Below, one piece after another: positions 22,901 to 33,794 of a stretch of 64,000 bases of DNA. Position 1 is the first letter of the stretch. Every line of letters starts with the position of its first letter. The notes beneath the pieces are model-generated. The model had not been told where the DNA came from. It did no database searches and saw nothing but the letters and a program-made list of their open reading frames with translations. This DNA is from Galeopsis tetrahit (lineage: Eukaryota; Streptophyta; Magnoliopsida; Lamiales; Lamiaceae): assembly GCA_963675135.1 (NCBI GenBank), contig OY776119.1:67677727-67741726 (forward strand), in the 5' to 3' direction. The position numbers and the translations under genes are program-made.

Positions 22901-23268
22901 TAAATAGGCTAGGCCTAACAAGACCCTTAATAGGCTAGGCCGTAGGCCCCTGTCGGGTAGCCCGGCCTACTTCCACCCCTACCTGCAGTAGACACATGAT
23001 AACCTGTAAACAGATTAAGCAAATGCAGTAAATAATATCATCAAGTGTAACCATAATTAAGCAAGTTGTAAAAACAATAAACAACCTATCATCTAGAAAT
23101 AAATAACAAGTGTATCAAAATTTCAGAATTCAAACTTAAACATCAATTACAGAGATTGAAACTGAATAAATGGCATATATTGTTGTGGTAACAGCTACAA
23201 CATCAGATTCCTGCACAGTAGCCATTATGAATCAGATCTCCCCCTGTCTTGTAGCTTCTTCCTGTTCA

Positions 23269-25541
23269 TTAGTGGAGATCACCATATAAGGTCTCCATGT
23301 CAACATCATCATCATCATCTCCTTCATCAACAAAGTAAGTAGATGCAAGGTGTGCAACTACATCAGTCACTGCAGCATCTTCTCTAGCATCAGGTCCTCC
23401 AGCAGCAGCAACAGTTGTAACTCCTTCATCAGTCATTTCCTCAATCACCACATTGGAGTTCGATGGTGGTGGTACTCCCCCTGTTGTAGGTGAAAGCATA
23501 TTGGTCCACCTGTCCTTCAGGAACTGGAGCTCTTCAATAGAGTCCTGCAAGTGTTGGAGCTGATGTTTGATGAATTCCTGTGAAATACAAACATTACCAG
23601 AAATGTTGATACATATGTTTTCAACATTTGGGGGTGCATTTCTTTGTTTTGATCTGGAAGGGCCTGGATGTGCAGAAGTAGAGGGTCTGGAAGATCTTTG
23701 TGGACTGTCAGTACCATGAGCAACTAGGGGCAAATCAATCACTCTGTCCCCAATCAATAAGGGCAATGGCAAGCAGTGGCACTCTCTCCCTCAAAACATC
23801 CGTCTTCTTAGCAGTGAAGCCATGATGCTTCAGATAATTTGAAATCAAGACTGGATAGGGCAGATTTCCTTTCCCAGAAGTTTTCTCAGTAAACTTTCTC
23901 ATGTGGTGAAAAATGGTGTGGCCTAGATTGATCTTCTTAAGTATAGATATCCTATACATAAGAATGACTTGATCTCTGGTAATTTTAGTGGTGTTGGTAG
24001 TGGGGATTCAATTGTAAATAATCAACTTATACAAAACAGAATGTAAGGAGGTTAAGTGTCTAGCTAGCATCTTCCTAGTCCACTTAGTCTTTCTACCCCC
24101 TGTGATTGCAGTAATCACAACATCCATATTCGGATCATCATCCTCATCAACATTAGGAGTGTGCAAGAACTCATTAATCAGTTTTAGAGTGAATGACACA
24201 TCCCTCCCCTTAAAATTAACAATACCATAAGACCTAGAACTTCTCCTACCAGTGCTTTTCTTCAGACAAGCATAGAACTCATATGACCAATTAGTCAGAA
24301 AAGCTTCACCAAATGTAACAACATTCAACAGATTTCTATCCTCTAAAAAATTAACCATTCCCTTACTATCAAAATCAGACACATTAATTCTTTTCTCAAT
24401 CAACAGCTTTCTCTTAGAGTATATTTCTAACATTTTCTCAACATAATTAGAGGGATCAGAGATACCTTCACTTTCTTCTTCAGAAGGTAGTTCCTCATCA
24501 GGATCAGGATCAGAATCTCCATCATGTTCAGAGGAGCTTTTGAATGAGCTCTTTGCTTCAGCAGATGAGCTCTTTGCCTCAGAAGATGAGTTGTTTCCAC
24601 TTCCACTATTATTAGGTTCTGGTGTGGACACATTTGCAGTTGCAAATGACTCAGCATTCTTCTTAAGAGATTCTTGCATATCTCTTAAGCAAACATTGAA
24701 ATCAGAATCAGAGTTTGATTCAACAGGTTCTTCTTCAGGGATCATCTTGGCCTTCCCTTTCCTTTTAGGTTCAGCAGCAACCTTTTTCTTCTTCGCTTTC
24801 TCAACAACAGCAGTAGCAACAGGTTCTGTTTCCTCCTCGGATTCAGTGAACACCTGAATGGGTTCAGTAGCATCGTGTCCGGCTTTCTTCTTATTTCTCA
24901 TGGATTCAGAGTAATCCACTCGAGTAAAGACACGGTTTGACCTCCTCCTTTGGACGGGGCTTCTTCTTCTTTTCCCTTTCTGCACTAGTTTCTTAAAAGG
25001 AACAGGGGCAGACTCATCAGAAGGTGAGAGAGAGAAATTCGTACCACTATCAGAAGCTTGGGCGTCCTCCATTTCGACATCCTCAGAGTTGGATGCATCA
25101 GCAGCTTCTCCTTCAACAACGGTTTCTACATTTCCTTCCGTTGCAAAAAGGTTAAGTAGGGTTCGGTGATTTGGGGCTTTTTGTTGCAGCAACCATTTGA
25201 GCAGTTTGTTTGGCTAAATAGCTTGAGATATCCACAGTGATATCTCTGAATGTCATCACGGGTAGATGACCAGTAGCTCGAAGAGTATCAGACACCTCTT
25301 CGACAGCCCTAGTAAACTGTTCGACGGTTGAGTCTTGTGGAATGTGGGTAGTTGGTGGAGTAGTTGGTGGAACAGGAGCGGTTGTTGATGGGGTTGCAGA
25401 GACATTAGTGTCGACATTTGAGGAATTTGATTGTTGTGAGGCCATTGAAGCAAGAAGATCGAGAGAGTTTTGTGCAGTTTGTTCGGAAGATTCAGAAGCA
25501 GAGTGTGAGTGAGAGTGAGATTGACGGTGGTTTCCAGCCAT
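23269..25541 (-). pseudogene. Element B ORF3 pseudogene (putative plant transposon protein-like)
   Basis: The start MAGNHRQSHSHSHSASESSE at 25541 lies at the position matching the C copy. A Ser/Thr/Pro-rich N-terminus is followed by a shift near 25170. Next come the basic block RRRSNRVFTRVDYSES and an acidic Ser-rich linker with KRKGKAKM, a nuclear-localisation-like run. The globular segment SKRKLLIEKRINVSDFDSKG, FLEDRNLL, RRSSRSYGIVNFKGRDVSFT and LPYPVLISNYLKHHG ends near 23760. A helical tail QHLQDSIEELQFLKDRW and an acidic terminus EGDDDDDVDME close it. Lesions: frameshift near 25170, a TGG-to-TGA stop at 24008-24010 (C keeps W there), and a frameshift near 23765. No signal peptide or membrane segment is visible, so I do not call it an envelope protein. 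Confidence 0.72.
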
Positions 25542-26185
25542 TAAGAAGGACGATTGGATTTTCAAGGTAATGGATGGAAGTTTACACACACTTCTTTGAG
25601 ATATACACAGCCAATAATCAATTCTGCAATCTTAGTACTCAACAAATTCAGAAATCGCGATTAGCAAGAGAATTAATCTTATGATCGATATTTATAGAGA
25701 GAATTATGTAGTTGGAGGTTAAATGACGAAAACTGATAGAGTATTCCAGAAATTTTCGATAATGCTCCACATAATTAGCCACAATCTAGATCATGGGTAA
25801 TTAGTGGGAAAATCTATTTAATTAATTTTAATTAAATAATTAAGAAGTTTCCAGAATTAAAAAAAAATCGCATAATCTGAAAAAATAAAGACATGGGTTA
25901 GTTATTAAATAAATAAAATAAATCTCAATAAATAATTAAATAATTACAACTAATAAAAATAAATTCGAACCAGGCAATGTTGTGCTCAAAACTGTTACAA
26001 ACACCTCAACATGGTTTTTACATGAATTTGCTTCATTTGTGTTGCAAATACATTTTCTTTTTGTGTTATAGAATCTAATTTGTATTGATCCATTGTTCCT
26101 GTAGTGTACATCGTAGTAGCGAACTCCGTGCCCCATACTTAATGGATTACAAATATGTTGATGTTTTTACCAAAATATCACTTTT
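25542..26185 (-). other. Element B spacer between CACTA and ORF3
   Basis: Non-coding, corresponding to 14280-14946 of element C in reverse. Shared motifs include the GGGGCACGGAGTTCGCTACT block near 26115-26140. It is interrupted at 26188 by the CACTA insertion. Confidence 0.65.
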
Positions 26186-26289
26186 TGACACTACAAGAAA
26201 CTGGGGGAATAGCGACGAAAATTTTACGACAAATCTAAATTTCATCGCTAAAATCCATTTTTAGCAACGAAATATAAATTTTCGTCGCT

Positions 26290-27400
26290 AAATTGTTAGA
26301 TTTAATATTTGCAACAAAATTTATATATGTCATCGTTATATTAGCAATAAATTGCTTCATTTTGTTGTTAATAATCAAAACAACAATGAAAATTATATTT
26401 CATCGCTATATTAGCAACAAATTGCTTCATTTTGTTGTTAATAATAAGAACAACTATGAAAATTATATTTCGTTGCTAATATTTTGCGATGAAATAGAAA
26501 TTTTCGTGGCTAATTTCTTTAAATTAATTTTTGCAACATAATTTATATATTTCATCGCTATATTAGCAACAAATTGCTTCATTTTGTTGTTAATAATCAG
26601 AACAACAATGAAAATTATATTTCGTTGCTAATATTTTGCGATGAAATATAAATTTTTGTGGCTAATTTCTTGAAATTAATTTTTGCAACAAAATTTATAT
26701 ATTTCATCACTATATTAGCAACAAATTGCTTCATTTTATTGTTAATAATCAGAGCAACAATGACAATTATATTTTCTTGCTAATATTTTGCGATGAAATT
26801 GAAATTTTTGTGGCTAATTTCTTGAAATTAAATTTTGCAACAAAATTTATATATTTCAACGTTATATTAGCAACAAATTGCTCCATTTTGTTGTTAATAA
26901 TCAGAACAAAATGAAAATTATATTTCGTCACTAATATTTTGCGATGAAATAGAAATTTTTGTGGCTAATTTATTGAAATTAATTTTTGCGATGAAATTAA
27001 AATATTTCATCGCTGTACTAGCAACGTGTTGCTTCATTTTGTTGTTAATAATCAGAACAACAATGAAAATTATATTTTGTCGCTAATATTTTGCAATGAA
27101 ATATAATTTGTTGTGGCTAATTTATTGAAATTACTTTATGCGATGAAATAAAAATATTTCATCACTAAACTAACAACAAATTCTTTTATTTTGTTGTTAA
27201 TAATTAGGACAACAGTGAAAATTATATTTAGTCACTATTATTTTGCGATGAAATATATTTTTTGTGGCTAATTTCTTAGAATTAATATTTGCAACAAAAT
27301 TAAAATATTTTATTGCTACACTTTTAACAAATTATTTTATTTTGTTGTTAATAATAAGAAAAACAATGAAAATTATACTTTGTGGCTAATATTAAATCAA
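26290..27400. repeat. 152-bp tandem array inside the CACTA element
   Basis: A unit containing AACAAATTGCTTCATTTTGTTG, TTGCGATGAAAT and GTGGCTAATTT repeats about seven times. TTGCAACA-type landmarks fall near 26531, 26683, 26835, 26987, 27139 and 27289, a period of about 152 bp. An extra partial unit of about 66 bp sits near 26400. Units diverge rightwards. Confidence 0.85.
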
Positions 27401-27419
27401 CTATGCATATTAAATCAAG

Positions 27420-27780
27420 AAAATCGATTTATATAATTAAATGTTTAATAATTCTCCAAATTTTATGTCTTATAAATCAATATGAATGTTAATAAAAATA
27501 TTTATAAATATGATATGATGCAAATGAAGATGGACATAAAGATGAGAGAATGAAGATTGAATTGAATATTTATTGTTTATTTTAATTCTTAAAGTAACAT
27601 TGATTTTTTACAATTGGAATTGTTTTAAAAATTACAATATATATACACATATATATACATATATAATTGTTACAAGTTAAAAATTAATCAATTAATAAAT
27701 GTGAAATAAATTATTAAATGAGTAAAAATAACTAAATTAGTAACAATTGAATACATATATAATTAATATTAAAAACTGAA
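27420..27780. other. AT-rich filler inside the CACTA element
   Basis: Very AT-rich with TATATACA runs. I recognise no gene or repeat family. Confidence 0.5.
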
Positions 27781-27785
27781 CCAAA

Positions 27786-27862
27786 GAGCTGTCTGCCCAA
27801 GTGGTAGGCGCCCAGCTATGGGCGCCCATCCACCCGGGATCAATTCCCACCAAGATCAAATA
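27786..27862 (+). other. tRNA-like / SINE-head-like sequence
   Basis: CTGCCCAAGTGGTAGGC resembles a pol III A box, and GGGATCAATTCCC about 45 bp later resembles a B box. A GC-rich GGCGCCCAGC/GGGCGCCC stem lies between them. No full cloverleaf can be drawn, so it is probably a SINE or tRNA relic carried in the CACTA element. Confidence 0.35.
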
Positions 27863-27883
27863 AAATATCTATTTAAATAAAAT

Positions 27884-28095
27884 GGGGGAGGGGGTATGTG
27901 GGTGCGGGTCGGGTTGGGTTGTGGGTTGGGTTGTGGGTTGAGTTGGGGGTTGGGGCGCGGGTGTGGGTGTGGGTTGGGTGCGGGTTGGGGCGGGTCGAGT
28001 GCGGAAGTGGGTTTAGAGAACGATTGAGTTGGTTCTGTTGGGGCGGGTCGGGTGTGGGTGCAGGTTGGGTTGGTCGAGTACGAATGTGGGTTTAG
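27884..28095 (+). repeat. G-rich, strand-asymmetric GGGTTGGGT-like tract
   Basis: About 200 bp made of GGGTTG, GGGTGT and GGGGCGGG runs with almost no C on this strand. Many closely spaced G3 runs could form G-quadruplexes on the plus strand. The complementary strand reads as low-complexity Pro/Asn/Thr peptides and is not taken as a gene. Confidence 0.8.
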
Positions 28096-28194
28096 AGAAT
28101 GATTTATTTGTAAATCGGATATCCATAGCCAAATATTAGCGACAAAAATATGGGTTTCATCACTAACTTTTGCAACGAAATTAAAATATTTATC

Positions 28195-28569
28195 ATGAAA
28201 AAATTTGTCATTAATTCTAATATTTTTGTCCCTAATGTGAGTTAGCGATGAAATAATTTTGTCGCGGGATTTGTTGCTATACACCCGTCGCTAACGTGTT
28301 TGCGACAAATGTTTGATTTTCCTCGCAAACATTTTGTGATGAAACTCATATTTTCGTCGCTAACATTTTGCGATGAAACTTATATTTTTCGTCGCTAATA
28401 TTTTGCGATGAAACTCAAATTTTCATCGCAAACATTTGCGACAAAATTAATTTTTTTATCGCAAACACGTTAGCGACGGGTGTATAGCAACAAATCCTGC
28501 GACAAAATTATTTCATCGCTAACTCACGTTAGCGACGAAAATATTAGAATTAGCGACAAATTTTTTCAC
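28195..28569. repeat. Long inverted repeat (about 111-bp arms) in CACTA right end
   Basis: The left arm 28195-28305 is nearly the reverse complement of the right arm 28459-28569, with a spacer of about 153 bp. Both carry ACACCCGTCGCTAACGTG or its complement. A transcript would fold into a long hairpin. Confidence 0.85.
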
Positions 28570-28598
28570 GGCTAAATTGCAGTTTTCTTGTAGTGTGA

Positions 28599-28919
28599 AA
28601 AGAAGGCATCGTAGTAGTGAACTCCGTGCTCCATAGTTACTCAGTGATTTGGTACATCTTTTAGTATGCTAATAACATTCTCATTTTTATGCATTTGAGA
28701 GGTGTAGGACATGTTTATTTTTGCCCTCCAAGGTTCTTAGATTCGTAGATATTTTACAAAGGAATTATTTAACTAAGTAAGAAATAAATTCAACTTATAA
28801 AATTTATACAATCCATGATGTTGTCCCAAATGCTAACGCATTTGTGACAACATCCATCCGAATTTTTCAGATAGTGGTCATACCAAGAGATTTCCTCAAG
28901 ATATAGAACCTCTCATGGT
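28599..28919 (-). other. Element B pol 3' flank
   Basis: Contains the out-of-frame end of pol (about 28870-28936) and non-coding sequence matching 14004-14275 of element C. No separate gene. Confidence 0.6.
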
Positions 28920-31832
28920 CTAATGCCTTAGTGAAATGTCAGCATTTTGTTTTTCAGTGGGTACATACTCCAACTTAACAATATTCTTCTCTACTAAATC
29001 TCTCATAAAATGGTGTCTTATGCTAATGTGCTTTGTGAGTGAGTGTTGTACAGGATTCTTAGAAATGTTAATGGCACTAGTATTATCACAAAAGATTGTA
29101 AGTATACCATTCTCAATACCATAGTCATGGAACATCTTGCTCAGCCACAAGAGTTGTGTACAACAGCTTTCAGCAACTATGTACTCAGATTCTGCAGTAG
29201 ATTGTGAAACACAATTCTGTTTCTTGCTGTGCCATGATACAAGATTGTTTCCCATGTAAAAACATCCTCTACTCGTACTCTTTCTATCATCTATATCTCC
29301 AGCCCAATCAGCATCACTGTAGCCTATCAGAATGTTGTTGGTGTCCTTAGTATACCAGATTCCAAGTTCACTTGTACCTGAAACATACTTGATAATCCTC
29401 TTCACAACATTCAGGTGAGATTCCTTTGGATTAGCTTGGTACCTAGCACAAACACACACACTGTACATAATATCTGATCTACTAGAGGTTAAATACAGTA
29501 AACTACCTATCATGGATCTGTAAAGTGTTGGATCAATATCTGTTCCAGCACTGTCTTTGCAAAGTTTCAAAGAAGATCTCATAGGAGTTTTCATTGGTTT
29601 TGAATTCTCAAGATCAAATCTTTTAACCAAGTTCTTAGCATACTTACTCTGGGAGAAGAAAATACCATTACTACATTGTTTGATTTGAAGACCTAGAAAA
29701 TAGTTCAAGTCTCCAACCATACTCATTTCAAATGTTGCAGTCATTGCCTCAACAAATTTACTCAACATTTTATCACAAGTAGAACCAAACACAATGTCAT
29801 CAACATATATTTGAGCAATTAATATATCATCTTCAGTGTGCTTAATGAACAAAGTTCTATCTGCCTCTCCTCTAATAAAACCATATTCCAAAAGAAAGTC
29901 AGTAAGCCTACCATACCATGCTCTAGGAGCTTGTTTAAGACCATACAAAGCATTTTTAAGTTTATATACATGATCAGGATATTGTGGATCTTCAAATCCT
30001 ATAGGTTGTTCAACATATGCTTCTTCATTTAAAATGCCATTAAGAAATGCAGCTTTTACATCCATTTGATGAAGTTTAATATCAATAAAACATGCAATTG
30101 CTAACAGTAATATAATAGATTCTATCCTAGCAACAAGTGCAAAAGTTTCATCAAAATCAACTCCTTCAACTTGGGTGTAACTTTGTGCTACTAACCTAGC
30201 CTTGTTCCTAACAATATTACCAGATTCATCAGTTTTATTCTTGAATATCCACTTTGGTCCAATGACATTAGTATGACTAGGTCTTGGAATAAGTGTCCAC
30301 ACTTCATTTCTTTCAAACTGACCAAGTTCTTCATGCATAACATTAATCCAGTTTTCATCAGTTAAGACTTCTTTAGCACTCTTAGGTTCAATTTCAGATA
30401 AATTGCATTCAACATTTACAACATTACACATAAAAGACATGCATATTGTTCTTACCACATCTACCTTATTTGATCTTACTCTTCCTCTTGTTTGCACTCC
30501 AACTGTAGCATCGCCTATGATCTGGTCAGAAGGATGAATTTTACCTATTCTTGAAGAAGGATTCGTTTTGGGAACGTACTGATCATTATGTGAAGTTACA
30601 ACTGATTGTTCTGTAGATGTTGACCCAGATGTGTTAACATTTGGTGCAACATTTTCAGACTTCAGTGTATTCTCAGAATTGTCAGTGACCTGTGATACAT
30701 CTTCTTCATCTTTGTCATCTGCAAGACCTTTATCATCATCAAACACAACATTAATTGATTCTTGAGCAGTGTTAGTTATAAGGTTATAAACTCTATAAGC
30801 TTTACTATTTCTAGAATAGCCTAAAAAGAAACCTTTATCACTTTTAGAATCAAACTTATGAAGTTGATCCCTATCATTCAGAATATAACACACATAACCA
30901 AATACATGAAAATATTTCACATTTGGTTTTCTGTTGTTCAAAATCTCATAAGGTGTTTGATTTGTGCCAGAACGAATATAAACCCTATTAATAATATGGC
31001 ATGCAGTATTCAATGTTTCTACCCAAAATTTCTTAGCAAGACATATGGATGTAAGCATGACTCTTGCCATTTTTTGTAAAGTTCTATTCTTTCTTTCAAT
31101 AATTCCATTTTGTTGTGGAGTTTTAGGAGATGAATATTCTTGCAAGATACCCTTTTTATCACAAAAATCATTAAACATGCTGTTTTCAAATTCCCTACCA
31201 TGATCAGTTCTAATACGGCCAACTTTCAAGTTAAACACATTTTTGAACCTCTTATAAAGAATTTTAAATGCAGCAAATGCTTCAGATTTGTCTCTCAAAG
31301 ACTCTACCCAGGTAAATCTAGAAAAATCATCTACCACAACTAAGGAATACCTCTTTCCTCCAATGCTTTCAGTTTCCATAGGACCCATCAAATCCATGTG
31401 CAGTAATTCAAAGCATCGATGTGTAGAAAAATGTGACAGCATTTTATGCGGCATTCTTACCTGCTTACCTTTTTGGCATGGTCCACATACAGTGGTATTG
31501 TGAAACCTCAGTTTTGGAATTTCTTTTACTGCATCTGCTTTAATCAGTTTTTTCATTGCTCTGTAATTTGCATGTCCCAATCTTTGATGCCATAAAATGT
31601 TTTCATCATGTTTTGACAAGGTACACATATTTGTTCCAATAAGATAACAATTATCAGCTGACCTAGTACCAGTCATGACACAAACTTCATCTTTATTAAG
31701 AACATAACATGAATCTTTGTCAAATTTCACATGCAAATTATCATCACAAAATTGACTAATGCTAATCAGATTTGCAAGTAAGCCATCAACATGCAAGACA
31801 TTTTTAAGCTTAGGAAAACCTTCAACATTCAA
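28920..31832 (-). CDS. Element B pol: GAG-pre-integrase, integrase, RT, RNase H
   Basis: A 970-residue open frame. GAG-pre-integrase (about 1-130, CGPCQKGKQ); integrase core with catalytic D in HMDLMGP, D in RTDHGREFE and E in TPQQNGIIERKNRTL; the GVQTRGR spacer; reverse transcriptase from NEVWTLIPRP to YVDDIVFGS; RNase H with SDADWAGDIDDRKSTS and SWHSKKQN. The first codon counted is TTG, because pol is in frame with the upstream gag and has no start of its own. At the far end ADIS replaces the expected ADIFTKAL: one T is missing near 28937, so the last residues are read out of frame. It is the most complete pol of its family here. Confidence 0.92.
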   Translation of the reverse strand: MNVEGFPKLKNVLHVDGLLANLISISQFCDDNLHVKFDKDSCYVLNKDEVCVMTGTRSADNCYLIGTNMCTLSKHDENILWHQRLGHANYRAMKKLIKADAVKEIPKLRFHNTTVCGPCQKGKQVRMPHKMLSHFSTHRCFELLHMDLMGPMETESIGGKRYSLVVVDDFSRFTWVESLRDKSEAFAAFKILYKRFKNVFNLKVGRIRTDHGREFENSMFNDFCDKKGILQEYSSPKTPQQNGIIERKNRTLQKMARVMLTSICLAKKFWVETLNTACHIINRVYIRSGTNQTPYEILNNRKPNVKYFHVFGYVCYILNDRDQLHKFDSKSDKGFFLGYSRNSKAYRVYNLITNTAQESINVVFDDDKGLADDKDEEDVSQVTDNSENTLKSENVAPNVNTSGSTSTEQSVVTSHNDQYVPKTNPSSRIGKIHPSDQIIGDATVGVQTRGRVRSNKVDVVRTICMSFMCNVVNVECNLSEIEPKSAKEVLTDENWINVMHEELGQFERNEVWTLIPRPSHTNVIGPKWIFKNKTDESGNIVRNKARLVAQSYTQVEGVDFDETFALVARIESIILLLAIACFIDIKLHQMDVKAAFLNGILNEEAYVEQPIGFEDPQYPDHVYKLKNALYGLKQAPRAWYGRLTDFLLEYGFIRGEADRTLFIKHTEDDILIAQIYVDDIVFGSTCDKMLSKFVEAMTATFEMSMVGDLNYFLGLQIKQCSNGIFFSQSKYAKNLVKRFDLENSKPMKTPMRSSLKLCKDSAGTDIDPTLYRSMIGSLLYLTSSRSDIMYSVCVCARYQANPKESHLNVVKRIIKYVSGTSELGIWYTKDTNNILIGYSDADWAGDIDDRKSTSRGCFYMGNNLVSWHSKKQNCVSQSTAESEYIVAESCCTQLLWLSKMFHDYGIENGILTIFCDNTSAINISKNPVQHSLTKHISIRHHFMRDLVEKNIVKLEYVPTEKQNADISLRH

Positions 31833-31883
31833 AGTTCCTTTACCAACAATCTTTCCTTTAGAACCACCTCCAAGGTCACGTAA

Positions 31884-33794
31884 TCAGCTATGCAAGGTCA
31901 CATAATCAGCTATACGGCCTGTCATATGTCTAGAACAACCACTATCAAAATACCATAGACCAGGAAGACATGCTTTTAAGGAGGTATGAACAACATTACA
32001 GGTAGCTTTTGGTTTCCATGCAAATTTCAGAAACTGTTTACCAGGAGGCGACATTTTATTATGCAGTATTTTCAAGTTTTTCAGTTCTTCAAACAATTTT
32101 ATACCGTAAGGACGAATATGACCAACTTTGAAGCAGTGATGACAGATATACTTCCTTTTAACCTTGTGAGAATCTGAGTGTGCAGATGTTACACCAGATG
32201 TGTCAACATTTGCCTTCACAAATTTCACAGGTTTTCTAAAATTTTCAAAAATAGAAGTAGTTACGACATCATAACCTAAACCATGATTATTAGACTTACC
32301 AGTAGCTATAACATTATTTACCTCAGAAGCACTCTTGGAATATTTTTTGAAACATAAAGTGGAATTTATCAGTTTCTCCTTTAAGTTACAGATTTCCAGA
32401 TCTCTTTTAGTAAGTATAACTTCTAGCTTGGTGATTGTGTCTTTCAGATTCTCATTCTCTTTATTCAAGGAACTAAAAGTGAGTTTCTGATTGTTCCAAT
32501 CATCTAATAGCTTTTGGTATTCATTGTCATCAGTCCTTTTTCCTGCATCATCAACCAAACCATTAAAACAGTTCAAATCTGGGTGACTCTGTTCTGATGT
32601 TGCTGTAGATGTTGAAGCATCAGGTTCAACATCGGAATCTGTTTCATCCAGATCATCATCTGAGGAATCATTACAATCAATTCTGGTAAAATTAGAATAT
32701 TCATTCTCATTTAACTCATCAAGATCATCATCAGAATCATCACTCAAGGTAGCACTAAAATTCAGTTTTTGCTTAAGTCTAGTATTGACACATTCATTTG
32801 CATAATGGTCATAACCAGAACAAGCATTGCATTGAACTGATTTTCAAAATTCAGGATCATACCTTGATTTACCTTCACTTTTTGATGGTCTTGGTGTGAA
32901 TTGACCTTTCCTCATTTCTGGTTGAGGTGTTGATGTGTTGATTTGAATCTTAGGCTGAATGTTACTAGATTTGTTCACAGATTTCTTAAGAAACTTATTA
33001 AAGTGCTTAGTGAGCAAGGCAATGTTGTTAGGATCTTTGAGGCATTCATCAAGAAGTTCTTCATCCGAATCAACTTCAGTAATGATAGGTTGAATCTCAG
33101 ATTTGTTTGATGTTTCCCCTCTAAAAACCACAACTTTCTTATCATCATTAGTTTCATCAACTTGATTAGTGTTTATCTCATACGTTCTAAGGATACACAC
33201 TAATTCATTTTGACTTAACTTATTCGTATCTTTTACCTCTTCAATAGCACAAATTTTAGCATCAAATCTCTTAGGAACAGATCTTAATATCTTATGAACT
33301 ACTCTAACATTAGAAATAGGGTCACCAAGAGAATGTGATTCATTGATTATCTCACTTAACCTTTCATTGTAGGATGAAATTGTTTCATCTTCCTTCATTC
33401 GGAGATTCTCAAATTTTGTTCCTAACATTCGAAGCTTAGTCCTTCGAACACTGTCTGAACCCTCACAATGCTCTTGCAACCTGTCATATGCATCTTTAGA
33501 AGTAGAACAGTTAGATATAATTTTAAACATTGAAACATCAACAGAGGTAAAAATAGCATTTAAGGCTTTAGAATTGTAGCCTGCTGTTGTTATTTCATCA
33601 GTCGTCCAGTCAACTTCTCTCTTGAGTTGAACTTTACCATCTGCATCTGCTGGTCTCTTTGGAGCTTCCCAGCCTGTAAGTACAGTCCTCCAAGCACGTT
33701 CATCAATCGACTTGATGTACATACGCATCTTAGGCTTCCAATAAGCATAATTCGAATCATCTAAAACCGGTGGCCTAAGTGTCGTGGACATGTG
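31884..33794 (-). pseudogene. Element B gag and protease region, interrupted
   Basis: After the D insertion, gag resumes near codon 6 (HMSTTLRPPV). UBN2-like gag follows to about 33170, then the CCHC knuckle CNACSGYDHYANEC near 32830-32790. A Ser/Asp-rich and coiled-coil linker and a second zinc-knuckle-like CHHCFKVGHIRPYG lead to the protease motif FDSGCSRHMTG at about 31925. Everything is in one frame with pol. Stops: TGA at 32844-32846, where C reads AGA, and a stop in a 22-bp near-perfect tandem repeat at about 31873-31916 just after the protease motif. Translation of gag-pol would fail without readthrough. Confidence 0.85.
33790..33794. other. Target-site duplication ATGTG, left of element D
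   Basis: ATGTG here and at 46500-46504, on the two sides of element D. Removing D plus one copy restores the gag start of element B in phase. Confidence 0.9.

Larger units (their letters stand above)
20758..22981. mobile_element. Non-autonomous hAT element containing a solo LTR
   Basis: Ends TAGGGGTGGAAATAGGC (left) and TAGGGGTGGAAGTAGGC (right, reverse complement) are near-perfect inverted repeats. A perfect 8-bp duplication CCTGCAGT flanks them (20750-20757, 22982-22989). The original element is about 550 bp with many AGGCCTGGCC/AGGCT subterminal motifs and no coding. A 1665-bp solo LTR was later inserted into it. Confidence 0.92.
26189..28595. mobile_element. Non-autonomous CACTA (En/Spm) element, 2407 bp
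   Basis: Inverted ends CACTACAAGAAA occur at both termini, with the 3-bp duplication TGA (26186-26188, 28596-28598). Element C lacks the insertion at the matching place (about 14273), which confirms the ends. The interior is dominated by motifs such as TTCGTCGCTAA and GCGATGAAA on both strands, the usual subterminal binding-site style of CACTA elements. No transposase is encoded. Confidence 0.93.

Noticed and set aside
26290..27400. Regularly spaced repeats that could suggest a CRISPR-like array
   Set aside because: The 152-bp units are contiguous and similar throughout with no short repeat/unique spacer pattern, and lie inside a CACTA element of a plant genome.
27884..28095. Interstitial telomere repeat
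   Set aside because: The plant telomere unit TTTAGGG is absent; the tract is GGGTTG/GGGTGT without a fixed 7-bp period.
27856..28284. Pro/Asn/Thr-rich open frame on the minus strand
   Set aside because: Low-complexity translation of the G-rich tract inside a CACTA element; no start context or domain.
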